A DNA stretch of 64,000 bases from Suillus spraguei (lineage: Eukaryota > Basidiomycota > Agaricomycetes > Boletales > Suillaceae). Where the stretch lies: positions 62,001-126,000 of the forward strand of contig JABCPU010000059.1 in the NCBI GenBank assembly GCA_016800925.1, in the 5' to 3' direction. Positions 35,081-46,115 of this stretch are shown piece after piece. Each line of letters begins with the position of its first letter. The stretch's first letter is position 1. Under the pieces are notes generated by a model, which had not been told where the DNA came from, did not search any database, and saw nothing but the letters and a program-made list of their open reading frames with translations. Position numbers and translations under genes: made by a program.

Positions 35081-36061
35081 AGCCACATCGGTTAGACCGG
35101 TCAGGAACTATCAAGAAGGACTCTCTTCCCCATTAGCACTCAGATCTATGTTTGGCGTGTTCCAGACCTCCCTCAATTACATTACATTCTCCATTGAAAT
35201 TGTCATCTTTTGAATGCTCGGTGTTCAGCCCCAGTTCATGCAGATAAGATGAGAACCTAATGCGAAGAGTTGGGGGTTCCCACTCCAATATTTTCTTTTC
35301 TCATTATTGCTGCAATGGTTGTTCACTGCATGTGGAAAATTGACGTCAGTCACCTCCAATAGCTTGGATAATTTTTTTGCCAATCTGCTAATCGCCGTTC
35401 TGCCGTCTCCCAAAAATATTTCAATTCCCCGACTTTCAATTTACCTTGCGAGGCAAGGTCATGTGGCCTATGGAAGGAGGACGAAAATACACTGGAGGCG
35501 ATACATGAACCACAAGCCATACGAAGCAGACGAAGTGAATACAAATACACAAAACACAGACTTTTATACCTGAGAATCATGGGCCCTCCTTCATGATTAA
35601 GAACAAATAAATAACAACAACTGAGCACATGCCTGCGAACTTTTATCTTAATCGGACAATTTGTATCTGAATAGCTCTTTTTTTCGGCGTCCCAGCGAGG
35701 ACGGTCACGTTGCAAATTGCAACTGCTCTCTTCAGCGCTCAGCAACGCTTGCTACACTAACCTGGGTAATCTAATCATAATGGTTGGCATTTCTATAGGA
35801 ATGAATGTGAGGTAAGTCGATGAATGTTTGAACCATTAGTAACTAGGCAAATTGTATTGAAATTCCTCTCACCTGCCAGGATCAAGCCATCTCTTGCCAC
35901 ATTTTATGAGGTCAAATTTACTCATGATGTGACGGAACCTCATCGTTACTTTTTCGAGGGGGGACATTTCATACGTGCCATGGCCCACGGTCATCGCGTT
36001 CGCTGGCACATAACTTGAAGAATATAATGGCTACTGAGTATGATATCACTTACAATAAGCC
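34614..36061. other. Upstream region of FMO copy 3 and LTR-like debris
   Basis: 34614-35080 is FMO upstream DNA shared with copy 4. 35091-35300 resembles 38975-39290 in direct orientation (shared strings such as CTCTCTTCCCCATTAGCA and ATGAGAACCTAATGCGAAGA). 35440-35600 resembles 38560-38720 in inverted orientation and contains GGTATAAAAGTCTG read on the minus strand. These look like pieces of an LTR with a TATA box. No coding ORF is recognised. Confidence 0.5.
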
Positions 36062-37700
36062 ATGTTCCTCACTGCATCCTTTTTGACACTTCTCCTGGCT
36101 TTGTCAATCACGGGATCACCCGTTGAAGTTCACAATTCCCCCATCATCTCCCCCTTACCAGGAGACTGGACTTCTCCGATGGTACTATTGATCTCGTGCA
36201 ACACGATAAAGCTCGTGTGGCGGCCTCAGGGACTCCCATACGCATGGTCGACGTGCTGAAAGCATTCTTATGACATTCGGTTCAAAATACGTCACAGCGC
36301 TTGGCGTTGGCAGCCCCCCCCCCCCAGAACCTGTTAGTTAACACTGAGAAAACATGCGGCTGCTAATGTAGACTACTTGATTGTCGACACCGGTAGCTCG
36401 GTCACATGGATTGCCGCCTTCACTCCATACATGCCAACGGGCACCAGCGTCAACACTAGACAGGGCGTAGGGGAAACCTACGGTACTGGCCCTTTCATTG
36501 TGAAGCGTCCGCGCCGCGCTCCTAAAGTGCTTTCCGAACGCATCGTCCTCCTTGTCCCTTGTAATATCACCATACCTCGTGCCTTACCTGTTGCCCACCC
36601 CTCATCCTCGCATTCGTGAATAGCCTCTCAATTGTGCATAACTGTTCTACTACGTGGTGTGGATTGGTATGATTCATATATCTCTTCTACTGTTGTGCCA
36701 GAAGCTAACAGGGGGTTGGTAGTACTGAACAGTGTGACATGTGCAAGTGTGAAGAGAGCCCACAGCTTCATGTTATTTACACAAGGAATGGACATTCGCC
36801 ACGATCCTCATTTGTATGTTCTACCAACTTGCGTGTGGAACTTAACGGATGGAAAGGTTTCAGCGCATGTCTATGGAGCACACTGAGTCGAATCTCACGG
36901 GTGTTCTTAACGCTTTTACTTCTCGCTTTGGTCTGCAGGCACACACGAAGAAATACGGTGCAGAGTAGCCGAATTTAAAAAACTCTGGCTTATCAATCAA
37001 GGGGTATTCCAGACCGACCCGACCGCCTGGCTCGTAGTCTCGATGGGGAACGCAAGGGAAGATGAGATCCCAAGTAATAGTGGCACTATTACTTGGGATC
37101 TCAAAATCGAAGGTATGATAACAGAATTTAGCGGACGCCGTGTCATGGTAGCCCATGTTCGCAATACACTACGGATCTATTCCGCTTCCCCACAATTTCT
37201 TCAAGGAAGGGGGAAAACATTTGGTCTACGTTCAAAAGAGAGTCGAATGGCAACCAGTCGACACTGTAGTTGGAATCTTGATCCCAGAAGCTTGGAAAAA
37301 TGGACTTTTGAATCTGGTACACTGTTTGATAGCAATTGTTCAGCTTGCAGAAGCGTGTATTGGGACACTGCCACGGCATTTCCTGAAGGGATTCGCTATG
37401 AAGGAATTCAGGTCCACGAGCTGGATCACCTGCTGTTCAGCATGTCTCGGATTACATGGCAGGTAAATGACTGAAAAGCAGGAGACTCCACCAAGGAAGG
37501 CGCAAAAACATTGATTGATCGGGTTCGCTATCTAGATGGCAACAACTCGTGCAAAGTGAGCGGAGGCCATCGCAACATGCCGGCGTCGCCGGGAATTGGC
37601 GCGAACACGGCGTAGCCATGATCGCCGTAGCAAATGATATCACGGTTTTCACCGACAATGTTCCCATGTGAAAGCCGTCAGTGAGCCGATCTGGCAGCCT
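36062..37700 (+). pseudogene. Polyporopepsin-like aspartic protease, degraded
   Basis: Secreted A1-family aspartic protease relic. It begins with a signal peptide (MFLTASFLTLLLALSITGSP). The pro-region survives out of frame (IDLVQHDKARVAA). After an 11-C run at 36314-36324, GVGSPPPPEP joins, through an intron starting GTTAGT, to YLIVDTGSSVTWIAA, the first catalytic motif DTGSS. GVGETYGTGPF matches the flap region. Downstream pieces lie in several frames with stops. I did not find a clear second DTG motif. Frame changes near 36190 and 36600 exclude a functional product. It lies between FMO copies 3 and 4. Confidence 0.65.
37063..37103. repeat. Perfect 41-nt palindrome (20-bp arms, 1-nt centre)
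   Basis: Positions 37063-37082 (TGAGATCCCAAGTAATAGTG) are the exact reverse complement of 37084-37103, with a single G between them. It lies inside the aspartic protease relic. Confidence 0.9.
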
Positions 37701-39775
37701 AGCCAACTGAATGGTGGAAAGGACGCAAACTTAGACATTGGGTAACAGACAGTTGAGCACGACGATCGACTTTGCTGGTTGCTTGGTATGTATCAGATCT
37801 GTTATGGTACCTCTCAAATTACTGAAACTAACGCTACCGAAAAACCCTCCCTAGTCACGTGACCGTTTCAGAGTGGATCGTGAGCCTGCGAACGTTGACA
37901 CGTGAAACACGGCCTTTGTAAGCGTATCACATGAAGATCCTCCGGAATGTGTCCTTGGATCATAATCGAGCACACATCCCTCGCGCCTCATTCCTAAGGA
38001 TCCAACCCGAGAATCGGCGCCTCATTCTCTTTTGTCCTCTGCGCTTATCCCCATTTGCGCGTCGTCTGACAATTTTTATCCACCCACCCCCCTCCCTATC
38101 TCATACTCTAGCGTGTTTTGGTCTGGATTCGTGTTTCCTGCGGACCCTTGGGTCTATTTCAGACCGATCACGCTCCGAAGGTCTGTCTGTTTCTCTATCC
38201 TCAATCTTCCGTTCGCGGCTTCTTCCAGATCACGTGAATCACGTGCTCGGTCTAGACCGCGCCTTTTGCCTTGCGCCGACCCAGCAAAATCAGACCTTCC
38301 CACACTGGAGCGCACGCACGCTGCTGATGACGGTCCTATCGGTCAGGAACTATCAATAAACACTCTCTTCCCCATATATAGGGACGCTCAAAGTTGGACG
38401 CACACGACCGCACACGCACACGACCAGCACAACACCTCTTCTGAAAACGGTAGTCATAGATAACCGTCGGACTTCGAACTAGACCTGCTTGAATTGCTAG
38501 TAGGCTAGGTGCAAGGCCCTGGTCGTGTGCGCGTGCGGTGTGCGATGTGTGCGTCCAGGAAGTTCCCATGATTCTCAAGTATAAAAGTCTGAGTTTTGTG
38601 CTATCTCGTGTATTTGTATTTACTTCGTCTGTCGATATGGCTTGTGGCGTCTCCAGTGTATTTTCGTCTGCCTTCTCTGTTGGGCCATTCTGGTCAAGAA
38701 TATATTTGGTATCACAAAAATAGCAGTCAGAAGAATTTGGAACATTGTGCTGTTGAATTAAGTCGTTGGTGATGATTTTTTTAATAGGATGGACCCTTGG
38801 ACTTTGTTAACAACATTCTGCCATGTACAGAGGTTCAGAAGCACTTTTTGAATCTCAAATAGATGGTATTTGCTCATAGTATAAGTTGACTTCTGCCTCC
38901 TACTGCCGGCGATTGCCGCTTGGCAATTGCCATTGGCAGAATGGCAGACTTCTGCCCACAACACTACTATCAGGCTCGGATATATCAAGAAGCATTCTCT
39001 TCCCCATTAGCACCCTCTATGTTTGGCATGTTCAACTACTGCGCTTGGCGAAAGTCATTTGTCTGACATGTAGTTGTGCTTCAGTTATAATATCGCCTTG
39101 AAGCAACCACCACACCTCCCACAATTACATTCTCCATCGAAACTGTCATCTTTTGAATTCTCGGTGTCCAGCCTCAGTTCATGCAGGCAAGTGCCAGTAT
39201 GATGAGAACCTAATGCGAAGAGTTTGAGACACTGGGGTGGGATTTTTTTAGTTCGTCGATCCTCCCACTTCAATATTTTATTTTCACTTTTCCTTGTTCA
39301 CTGGCCTCGTTGCTTTTCATTTCGACAATTCCTCGCCTTCGCACACTGCGCCAACCTCCTTCCATTTCGCTCCTAATTTTGAGACATCTTTAAATTTGTG
39401 AACGTTGGTTCTTTCTTAGATTCATCCAAGTGGGAACGTCTCACGAAGCACATAATAGTACCGGGCTAGCGTCGTCACAGATCGGTCATTCCTCGATGAT
39501 ACCACACATTCCTATGTGTGGTAGATTTACGTAGATTCTTGCGATGCTCGGTAATATGTTGCTTTAAATACTCTTCTCATCAGTTCATCGCTCTACTGAT
39601 GACTACTATTGGTTCAGTAATCTTCGACGGATCATGAATGCATTGCCATGTGATGGCCAGCTTTCCATATCATGATGATGCGGGTTTACTAAGTGCCGCA
39701 GCATTCAGCTTAAAACCCGGGATGGTTTGAAGAATCTATCGTATCGCTCTCAATCCGCACATCTCAGTTTTCAGT
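37701..39775. other. Spacer with LTR-like fragments, upstream of FMO copy 4
   Basis: Holds the partner fragments of 35091-35600 (38560-38720 and 38975-39290), a further short copy at about 38340-38385, and an imperfect inverted repeat (38395-38426 with 38518-38555, CA/CG-rich, GACGCACACGACCGCACACG). 39310-39775 is the FMO upstream region shared with copy 3. Two ORFs of about 140 codons at 37931-38463 overlap each other in different frames and resemble nothing I know. Confidence 0.45.
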
Positions 39776-42395
39776 ATGGTGACTAACACGTTTTCTCAAC
39801 GCTTGCCCACCTTGGGTCGCTTGGGGGTCACAGATCCTTGCAATGTCTCTTCATCTGAGGTAGCCACCGAGTGGTTCAACGCCTTCTCAGCTGCAATAAC
39901 ACAAAATGATGCTGCAGCTGTTGTCGACCTCTTTCTCGAGGATGGCTTCTGGAAGGACGTGATCGCACTGACCTGGGATCTCAGGACATTTGAAGGAAGG
40001 AAGGACATCAAGAGACTCTTGGATGCTCGTCTCGTTGCTACGGGTCTTCACGAACTGTGTCTCTCACAGGAGCCCTTGAAAGAACCCGTGCTGCAAAAAG
40101 TTTATGACGATTTGGTTTGGTTGCGGCTTTGCTTTGGTTTTAGCACCAAGCATGGCAAGGGTACCGCGGTCGTTTATCTCGTTCCCCTTCCAGGTTCAAA
40201 GTGGAAGGCCTACAGTCTGTTGACCTGTCTCGATTCGTTGACCGATTTTCCTCAAAAGGTGTGCATTCAGGCTTCTTTGCGAGCACTTACTGACTCTGCG
40301 GAAGGTTGGTCCGCTCAGGAACGGTCGCAGCGGTTCGGAAGAGAAGCGGCGCGAAGAGACCGAGTTCTTGAACAATGATCCAACGGTACTTGTGATCGGT
40401 GCGGGGCACGTCGGCCTTGAAACCGCGGCGCGCTTAAAGTACATGGGTGTGCCCACGCTTATAATCGATAAGAAGCCTCGGGTCGGGGATAGTGTTCGTC
40501 CTGTTTCAATTTGTGTATTCAACTAAAGCTAAAGCGTGGGCGATTTCATAGTGGAGAGAGCGTTACAAGACTCTTTGTCTGCATCACTCGATCTGTTCGT
40601 GGCTTTCTATTCTTCTAAGAAAAGGGATTGTCTGACAAACTGATAGGGTACAGCCAGATGCCTTACCTGAAGTGGGTGGTTCGTCAGAACTCCTTTGATT
40701 ATTTTGTGATGGGTTTTGCAGGTTTCCGTCGACATGGCCAATCTATATCCCAGCTCCAAAAGTAAAATATTGCTCACGTGATGAACGTTCACTGATTCTA
40801 GTGATTATAGCTGGCAGATTGGTTGGAAGCATATGCAAGTTTCCTAGAGCTCGACATTTGGAACTCCTCGACCATCACCAAGACGTCTTGGAACGATAGC
40901 ACGAAAACCTGGACCGTCGAGGTCAATCGCGACGGTAAAGGTGCTAGGATTCTGACCGTTAAGCACCTCGTTTTCGCCACTGGATCCGCCGGTCGCCCGA
41001 TAATTCCCGACATCCCCGGGAAGGTATGTGACGATAAATTGGTTCAGTGACCAAATTGTGAGCTCATGGACGCAGGCAAGCTTCAAAGGATCTGTCCTGC
41101 ACTCCTCAGAGTTCAAATCTGGAGCTAATAATAACGGTAAGAAAGCAATCGTAGTTGGTTGTGGCAATTCTGGTCGGTCCATCACATCTTTCGCATCGAA
41201 CGAATTCTAAATATCTTATCAGCGCACGACATTGCTCAAGATTTTTACCGTCACGGCGTCGACGTCACCATGTGTGTGTTTTGGTGGTGTCATTTTCATA
41301 TCTGATCGATTACTAGGTATCAGCGATCATCGACCTTCGTGATCTCAGTGGAGTCAATGAAAGCAGTGCTAGGCGGTAGTTGTTTCCGTGATTTCGGTAA
41401 CTTGGCTTGACTTTCTTGCGCAGCTGCCTATAGGGACGACTTCCCCACCGAGCTGGCGGATACTTACGGTACCTCGCTGCCTTGGGCAGTTGTTAGGCGG
41501 CTGCATCAACGCATGACGCCTATGATTGCTGAAACGCGATAAGTATGTCGGACAATTCGAATGCTCACTTCAGATGATTAATGGTCGCAGGGAGATCCTA
41601 GATGGATTGGCCAAGACTGGCTTTAAGACCAATCTTGGGCTACATGAAGCAGGTATCATATCCCTTTACCTGGAGCGCGGTGGCGGCTACTACATTAGTG
41701 GTGTGCGTTTGATGCATGACGAAGATGTCTCAACAGCTTGCAGACACCGGAGCGAGTAAATCCATTATTGACGGGCACATCAAAATCAAGAACGGTTCTG
41801 CAATCGAGTCGTTCACGGAAAACGGTCTTCGATTTGCTGATGGCTCGGAGCTACAGGGAGATGTTGTGGTGTTCGCTACAGGGTATAGTAATATTTCACT
41901 CTGTCGAGCAGGACTCATACTTGGCTATAGCTACGGTGATGTCCGTGACTTCATGCGCGATGTCTGTGGAGATGAAATTGCGTCAAAAATCCCGAGGGTC
42001 TGGGGTTTAGACGAAGAAGGGCAAACTGCGGGAGTATGGAGGTACTGCGGGCATGATGGACTGTGGTTCGCAAATGGTATGAGGATCGATCTCTTTATGA
42101 GTGGATCGGTTTGATTTCCTTGATCAACAGGTAATTTGGCGCTAGCACGCTTTCACAGTCTTCATTTGGCTATGCGTGAGTTCCTTGTGGTATATCGAGC
42201 GCTGTTACTGATGATCGCACATGCAGAAATCAAAGCGATAGAGGAAGGTATTTTAAATAAGGCAGACGTGGTCATTTGATGTAACGATGTTTTGAGAATT
42301 TACTCACAAGGCTGCCAGTGGAAGACCTGTAGAATGTATGAGTACTTATTATGTGAAAAGTTGTATGTACAATGAATCTTCCCAGTATTGGGGTC
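39310..42395 (+). repeat. Inverted repeat arm 2 (FMO copy 4 and flanks)
   Basis: Reverse-complement partner of 32000-35080. Its FMO part (39700-42395) is also the reverse-complement partner of copy 5 (42527-45600), with only about 130 bp between those two arms. Confidence 0.85.
39776..42279 (+). pseudogene. NTF2-FMO copy 4 (2-nt deletion)
   Basis: Nearly identical to copy 3. Exon 1 (39776-40258) is open, and the FAD motif LVIGAGHVGLETAARLKYMG, the VVGCGNSG motif and FATGYSNIS are intact. At about 41537 copy 4 reads GAAACGCGATAAG where copy 3 reads GAAACGGCAGATAAG. This two-base loss sits just before an exon end and shifts the frame of the remaining C-terminal part. A further single-base difference follows GGCGGCTA (GGCGGCTACTACATT versus GGCGGCTATACATT), near an uncertain short intron. 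If 41537 is a sequencing error the gene could be functional. The last exons end ADVVI and TGA at 42277-42279. Confidence 0.7.
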
Positions 42396-42526
42396 CTGGT
42401 ACAGTGTATAAGCATTTCAAATTTCACCCACAGGAAATCTCGATAATTGCCATCTTCGAGCTTCGCCTTTGACTCACCGTTGGCCTGCGAACGATTGAAT
42501 TTTATTTTTTTTCGAAAGTTTATATA
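42396..42526. other. Centre of the copy 4 / copy 5 palindrome
   Basis: About 130 bp of unpaired spacer between tail-to-tail inverted copies, containing an A/T-rich run (TTTTATTTTTTTTCGAAAG). The immediately flanking 60 bases of each arm differ at about one position. Confidence 0.7.
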
Positions 42527-42631
42527 GGGGAAGATTCATTGTACATACAACTTTTCACATAATAAGTACTCGTACATTCTACAGGTCTTCCACTGGCAGC
42601 CTTGTGAGTAAACTCTCAAAACATCGTTACG

Positions 42632-45417
42632 TCAAACGACCACGTCCGCCTTATTCAAAATACTTTCCTCTATCGCTTTGATTTCTGCATGTGCGATCAT
42701 CAGCAACAGCGCTCCATATATCACAAAGAGGGAACTGACGCATAGCCAAATGGAGACTATGGAAGCGTGCTAACGCCAAATTACCTATTCATCAGGGGAA
42801 TCAAACCGACCCACTCATCAAGAGAACCATGCACATACCATTTGCGAACCACAGTCCATCATGCCCGCAGTACCTCCACACTCCCGCAGTCTGCCCTTCT
42901 TCGTCTAAACCCCAGACCTTCGGGATTTTTGACGCAATTTCATCTCCACAGACATCGCGCATGAAGTCACGGATATCGCCGTAGCTGTAGTCAAGCGTGA
43001 GTCCTGGTAGACAGTGTGAAATATTACCATACCCCGTAGCGAACACTACGACATCTCCCTGTAGCTCCGTGCCATCAGCAAATCGAAGGCCGTTTTCCGT
43101 GAACGAATCGATTGCGGAGCCGTTCTTGATTTTGATGTGCCCGTCGATGATGGATTTACTTGCTCCGGTGTCTGCAAGCTGTTGAGACATCTTCATCGTG
43201 CATCGAAGGCACACGCACCAATGTAGTAGCCACCCCCGCGCTCCAAGTAAAGGGACATAATACCCGCTTCATGTAGGCCAAGATTGGTCTTAAAGCCAGC
43301 CTTAGCCAATCCATCTAGAATCGTCCTGCGATCATGAATAATGCATTTAAAAGGTAGCATTCGAATTGTCCGACATACTTATCAGCGGTTTCAGCGACCA
43401 TAGGGGTCATGCGTTGATGCAGCCGCCTAACAACTGCCCAAGGCAGCGAGGTACTGTAAGTATCCGCCAGCTCGGTGGGGAAGTCGTCCCTATAGGCAGC
43501 TGCGCAAAGAAAGTCAAGCCAAGCTACCAACAGTCACGGAAACAACTACCGCCTAGCACTGCTTTCATTGACTCCACTGAGATCACGAAGGTCGATGATC
43601 GCTGATACCTAGTAATCGATCAGATATGAAAATGACACCACCAAAACACACACATGGTGACGTCGACGCCGTGACGGTAAAAATCTTGAGCAATGTCGTG
43701 CGCTGATCCGATATTTAGACCCTGTTCGATACGAAAGATGTGATGGACCAACCAGAATTGCCACAACCGACTACGATTGCTTTTTTGCCGGTATTATTAG
43801 CTCCAGATTTGAACTCCGAAGAGTGCAGGACAGATCCTTTGAAGCTTTCCTGCGTCCGTGAGTATACTTTTTGGTCTGTGGAGCAATTTATCGTCACATA
43901 CCTTTCCGGGGATGTCGGGAACTCTCGGACGACCACCAGATCCGGTGGCGACAACAAGGTGCTTAACGGTCAGGATTCTATTACATTTACCGCCGTGATT
44001 GACCTCGACAGTCCAGGTTTTCGTGCTATCGTTCCAAGACGTCTTGGTGATAGTCGAGGAGGTCCAAACATCGAGCTCGAGGAAACTTGCATATCCTTCT
44101 AACCAATCTGCCAGCTATGATCACTAGAATCAGTGAACATTCATTACGTAGGTAATATTGTACTTTTGGAGCTGGAATATAGACTGGCCATGTTGGTGGA
44201 AAGCTGCAAAATGTATCACAAATAATCAAAGGAGTTCTGACGAACCACTCACTTCAGGTAAGGCGTTTGGCTGTACCCTATGAGTTTGTCAGTCACTTCT
44301 TTTCCTTAGAAGAAAAAGCCACAAACAAATCGAATGATGCAGACAAAGAGTCTTGTAACGGTCCCTCCACTATAAATTCGCCCGCGAGCTTTTAGCTGTA
44401 GTTGAATAAAAAAATTGTAATATATAAGACGAACGCTATCCCCGACCCGAGACTTCTTATCGATTTTTTTTTTTTTTTTTTTTGAATCCTGTTTTGTGTC
44501 CGTTGGGCGGAGCCTATGATAGACATTACATGCGGTATTTACTCTAATTGATGCATATGTGCGTGTCCGTGGATGTTGGGTCGTGTTCAATGGTCCTGGC
44601 CGAGGCGCGGACGTTAACACCAGCTTAAGGTGAAAGGGGGGTTGTTACAGGGATTGGGTGCGTCTAGCTGTTTTTGTCGTTCTTGTCCTTTGTGGTGATA
44701 CGTCTCCGAAGTTGGCTCTTCTTATCGATGATAAGCGTGGGTATACCCATGTATTTTAAGCGTGCCGCGGTCTCAAGGCCAGTGTGTCCCGCACCAATGA
44801 TAATTACCGTTGGATCATTGTTCAAGAACTCAATCTCTTCGCGCCGCTCCTCTTCCAAACTGCTGCGATCGTTCCTGAGGGGACTAATCTTCCGCAGAGT
44901 CGGTAAGTCCTCACAAAGAAACGTGAACGCACACCTTGTGAGGGAAATCGGTCAACAAATCGAGACAGGTCAACAGACTGTAGGCCTTCCACTTTGAACC
45001 TGGAAGGGGAACGAGATAAACGACTGCGGTACCCTTGCCATGCTTGGTGCTAAAACCAAAGCAAAACCGCAACCAAACCAAATCCTCATAAACTTTTTGT
45101 AGCACGGGTTTTTTCAAGGGCTCCTGTAAAAGACACAATTCGTGAAGACCCGTGGCAATGAGACGAGCATCCAAGAGTCTCCTGATGTCCTTCCTTCCTT
45201 CGAATGTCCTGAGATCCCAGGTCAGTGCGATCACGTCCTTCCAGAAGCCATCCTCGAGAAAGAGGTCGAGAATAGCTGCGGCATCACTTTGAGTTATTGC
45301 AGCTGAGAACACGTCGAGCCACTCTGTGGCTACCTCAGACGAAGAGACATCGGAAGGATCTGTAACCCCCAGCCGATCCAGCGTGGGTAAACGTTGAGGA
45401 AACGGGTCAGTTGCCAT
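42632..45417 (-). pseudogene. NTF2-FMO copy 5, interrupted by a retroposed insert
   Basis: Exon 1 (about 44935-45417) is open and encodes the full NTF2-like domain (MATDPFPQRLPTLDRLGVTD). The FAD exon (IIIGAGHTGLETAARLKYMG) is cut in the codons after LIIDKK by a poly(A)-tailed insert at 44465-44717, which brings in stops. Downstream exons (DWLEGYASFLELDVWTSST-like, VVGCGNSG, FATGYGNISHC, GQTAGVWRYCGHDGLW) remain close to copies 3 and 4. Splicing out the insert would be the only route to a product, and no strong sites suggest it. It is tail-to-tail with copy 4. Confidence 0.8.
44453..44729 (-). mobile_element. Retroposed insert with poly(A) tail and 12-bp target-site duplication
   Basis: The 12-bp sequence CTTCTTATCGAT occurs on both sides (44453-44464 and 44718-44729) and only once in the other FMO copies. 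Just inside the left duplication is a run of 20 T (44464-44483), so read on the minus strand the insert ends in poly(A). The insert of about 253 bp begins next to the other duplication. Its minus-strand start reads SQLRRRITTKDKNDKNS and a stop, which could be the C-terminus of a host protein or of a LINE/SINE. The rest looks like a 3' untranslated region. These are the marks of LINE-type target-primed insertion, probably 5' truncated. Confidence 0.85.
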
Positions 45418-45670
45418 ACTGAAAACTGAGATGTGCGGGTTAAGAGCGATATCATAGATTCTTCAAACCATCCCGGTTTTAACCTGAATTCTGCGCCACC
45501 TAAACCCACATCATCATGATAGTCTAGATAGGAAAGCTGCCACATCACATGGATGATCCGTCGTGACAGGAAAAAGAGTACTGAACCAATAGTATGAGTG
45601 CAAGACAATTGACTGCTGCGAACTTGATGAGGCAGAATGCCCCCAACTTCCTGAAGGTGACGTCACGTAC

Positions 45671-45931
45671 CTACAATGTGGTTATGACGCTGTCATGTTG
45701 CCTCGAAACGAATAGTAACTTATACTTTGAATACTCATTAAGACGATGAACGTCCATCTGCATCAGCGGCAACAGATTCTGTGTGACCTCTCGCCAGTGT
45801 TTATCCTTCGCGATCTTATCACAGCTCGGGCTCCGAGTCGAAACCACTGTATCAAGTAGTGACTCTATCCACCGGGTGTTGCCTCCAATCATGATGGTGG
45901 TGGTTGCGTGCAGTGTTACGTAGGTGTCCAC
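45671..45931 (-). pseudogene. Unknown gene fragment upstream of FMO copy 5
   Basis: An 86-codon ORF (TYVTLHATTTIM, NTRWIESLLDTVV, KDKHWREVTQNLLPLMQMDV). Its similarity to the decayed sequence at 22690-22850, upstream of FMO copy 2, shows that it was once coding and travelled with the FMO gene. I do not recognise the family. No intact copy is present in the window. Confidence 0.5.
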
Positions 45932-46115
45932 TCAACTTGCCTCGGACTATATGGAATCAATGAGTATCAAGTATGGTAGAACCGACATACTTACTTAATG
46001 TTCATCGGAACAAGTTGTTCACTTACGTAATATGTAATAGACAAACTTTTGTTTGTCTTTGCTTGTCCCACTATTCTTTGTTCAGTGTCTCGGGAAATTC
46101 ATCGGTGTCGCAATT

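Noticed and set aside
36314..36324. 11-C run as the sole cause of protease inactivation
   Set aside because: Other frame changes on both sides show the gene was already broken. The C-run may simply be slippage.
37931..38463. Two overlapping ORFs of about 142 codons
   Set aside because: They overlap in different frames in pyrimidine-rich, LTR-like sequence. Neither has a recognisable domain.
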